Below, one piece after another: positions 5,967 to 6,649 of a DNA stretch of 6,649 bases (position 1 is its first letter; each line of letters begins with the position of its first letter). Origin of the DNA: an uncultured Fidelibacterota bacterium. GTDB taxonomy: Bacteria; Fidelibacterota; Marinisomatia; Marinisomatales; TCS55. Both the position numbers and the translations under genes were made by a program. Location: assembly GCA_913041075.1 (NCBI GenBank), contig CAJWGZ010000055.1, positions 1 to 6,649 of the forward strand. Reading direction: 5' to 3'. The notes under the pieces are model-generated. The model was not told the origin of the DNA, ran no database searches, and saw nothing but the letters and a program-made list of their open reading frames with translations.

Positions 5967-6080
5967 ATGAAAGTAAGACCGTCAGTAAAAAAGATGTGCC
6001 CAAAATGCAAAATTATCAAACGTAAAGGTGTTGTGCGAGTAATATGCGGCACCCCTAAACATAAACAAAGGCAGGGATAG
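5967..6080 (+). CDS. rpmJ: Large ribosomal subunit protein bL36, zinc-ribbon form
   Basis: A 37-codon gene in the 123-base space between infA and rpsM. ATG 5967 opens MKVRPSVKKMCPKCK and the product ends GTPKHKQRQG before TAG at 6078-6080, the invariant bL36 C-terminus. The zinc ligands of the C+ form are all present: Cys11, Cys14, Cys27 and His32. bL36 sits near the base of the L7/L12 stalk and stabilises 23S rRNA folding. It is the shortest ribosomal protein and easily missed by gene callers. It starts one base after the infA stop with no visible Shine-Dalgarno, so its translation probably depends on infA. Confidence 0.97.
   Translation: MKVRPSVKKMCPKCKIIKRKGVVRVICGTPKHKQRQG
6073..6077 (+). 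promoter_or_regulatory. Likely Shine-Dalgarno site for rpsM
   Basis: AGGGA at the end of rpmJ lies 11 bases before ATG 6089. The match is moderate and the spacing slightly long. Confidence 0.45.
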
Positions 6081-6088
6081 ATAATACT

Positions 6089-6478
6089 ATGGCAAGAATT
6101 GCAGGTATAGATATTCCCCGAGATAAGAAAGTGCCTTATTCCTTAAGGTATATTTACGGGATTGGATTAACTACTGCCCAAAAAATTTGTGATAAAGCTA
6201 AAATTAGTCATGACAAACGAGTGAAAGATCTGACTGAAAAACAGGTAGTGGCGATTCGTGACGCCATTACAAAAATGGAGTTGGTGATTGAAGGTGAGCA
6301 GAGATCTGAGACTGCCATGAACATTAAGCGTTTGCGTGATATTGGTAGCTATAAGGGAGTACGTCATCGTCGTGGTTTGCCAGTAAATGGTCAGCGAACA
6401 AAAACAAATGCACGCACGAGAAAAGGAAGAAAGAAGACTGTTGGTATGGGTAAAAAAGTTTTAGAAAAGAGGGGGTAA
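6089..6478 (+). CDS. rpsM: Small ribosomal subunit protein uS13
   Basis: S13 lies at the top of the 30S head, forms bridges to the 50S subunit (via L5 and helix 38) and touches the P-site tRNA through its C-terminal tail. The 129-residue product starts MARIAGIDIPRDKKVPYSL and has the helix-two-turn-helix region with YIYGIGLTTAQKIC (21-34). It continues with MNIKRLRDIGSYKGVRHRRG (77-96), QRTKTNARTRKGRKKTV (102-118) and a basic tail. Length is slightly above the usual 118-125. Two positions depart from the common pattern: EGEQRSE for EGDLRRE (about 68-74) and LPVNGQRT for LPVRGQRT (Asn100). The gene opens what is the alpha operon in E. coli, but only eight bases separate it from rpmJ here, so it is probably co-transcribed. 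Confidence 0.97.
   Translation: MARIAGIDIPRDKKVPYSLRYIYGIGLTTAQKICDKAKISHDKRVKDLTEKQVVAIRDAITKMELVIEGEQRSETAMNIKRLRDIGSYKGVRHRRGLPVNGQRTKTNARTRKGRKKTVGMGKKVLEKRG
6470..6475 (+). promoter_or_regulatory. Shine-Dalgarno site supporting the TTG start of rpsK
   Basis: AGGGGG at the end of rpsM lies seven bases before TTG 6483. It supports TTG as the rpsK start, since the next codons already give the typical basic S11 N-terminus and no ATG is nearby. Confidence 0.7.
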
Positions 6479-6482
6479 CTGA

Positions 6483-6649
6483 TTGGCTAAACCAAAACAA
6501 AAGAAGAAATCAAGGAAAAAAAAGGTCTCTGACCCAAGGGGTGTTGCAAATATTAAAGCTACTTTTAATAACACTCACATATCAGTAACAGACAAATTTG
6601 GAAATGTGATTGCCTGGGCAACAGCGGGTACTTCAGGGTTTAAAGGATC
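6483..6649 (+). CDS. rpsK: Small ribosomal subunit protein uS11, N-terminal part
   Basis: Partial gene that runs off the window after 55 codons. From TTG 6483 it reads MAKPKQKKKSRKKK, a basic N-terminal tail, then GVANIKATFNNTHISVTD (25-42), KFGNVIAWATAGTSGFKG (43-end of window). These match the S11 pattern GxAHIxATFNNTxVTxTDxxGNVxxWxxAGxxGFKG. S11 lies on the 30S platform near the mRNA exit and the E site. It follows the rpsM stop by four bases. THISVTD in place of the common TIVTITD is a mild variation. rpsD, rpoA and rplQ would be expected next, outside the window. Confidence 0.95.
   Translation, partial: MAKPKQKKKSRKKKVSDPRGVANIKATFNNTHISVTDKFGNVIAWATAGTSGFKG

Noticed and set aside
6081..6088. 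Possible boundary (terminator or promoter) between the spc and alpha operons
   Set aside because: Only eight bases separate rpmJ and rpsM, with no hairpin or T-run, so the two gene sets appear to be one transcription unit here.

Overview
The window is an uninterrupted stretch of a bacterial spc-type ribosomal protein operon running into the start of the alpha operon. All genes are on the + strand. The order is rplN (last codons only), rplX, rplE, rpsN, rpsH, rplF, rplR, rpsE, rpmD, rplO, secY, map, infA, rpmJ, rpsM and rpsK (5' part only). Every gene was recognised from conserved family motifs. The longest gap between two genes is about 14 bases, so there is no room for an internal promoter or a stand-alone terminator, and I saw no tRNA, rRNA, repeat, CRISPR or mobile element.

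Organism: the DNA is AT-rich and uses the standard bacterial code, with TGA seen only as a stop (rplF, rpsE, rplO). Several features lean towards the FCB side of the bacterial tree (Bacteroidota, Marinimicrobia and relatives). They are the direct secY-map-infA-rpmJ-rpsM order without adk, IF1 with 'KMRMYYIKILPGD', MetAP with 'SAHFEHT', L5 beginning 'YIPNLHNRYLDEV', and a SecY with a short N-terminus ending in 'IPELRGRILF'. This placement rests on remembered family patterns, not a tree, and is tentative. An uncultured marine-type lineage would fit.

Layout: bases 1-3656 carry ten 30S and 50S protein genes. Bases 3653-5745 carry the protein-export channel SecY and the type I methionine aminopeptidase, which trims nascent chains. 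Bases 5738-6080 carry initiation factor IF1 and the tiny zinc-ribbon protein L36. Bases 6089-6649 carry S13 and the N-terminal part of S11, which normally lead on to rpsD, rpoA and rplQ. The products act together: ribosome assembly (L14, L24, L5, S14, S8, L6, L18, S5, L30, L15, L36, S13, S11), initiation (IF1), N-terminal processing (MetAP) and co-translational membrane export (SecY).

Translation appears tightly coupled. Four junctions share the A of TAATG, two have 4-base overlaps, and map/infA overlap by 8 bases. Four genes use non-ATG starts (TTG for rplR, rpsE and rpsK; GTG for secY), and the three TTG starts each have a good Shine-Dalgarno sequence. The mild oddities are a Lys/Ser/Thr-rich N-terminal extension on L5, a three-residue insertion in IF1, and a substitution in the conserved C-terminal motif of S13. 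I found no evidence of a hidden or novel system; this is a core housekeeping region.
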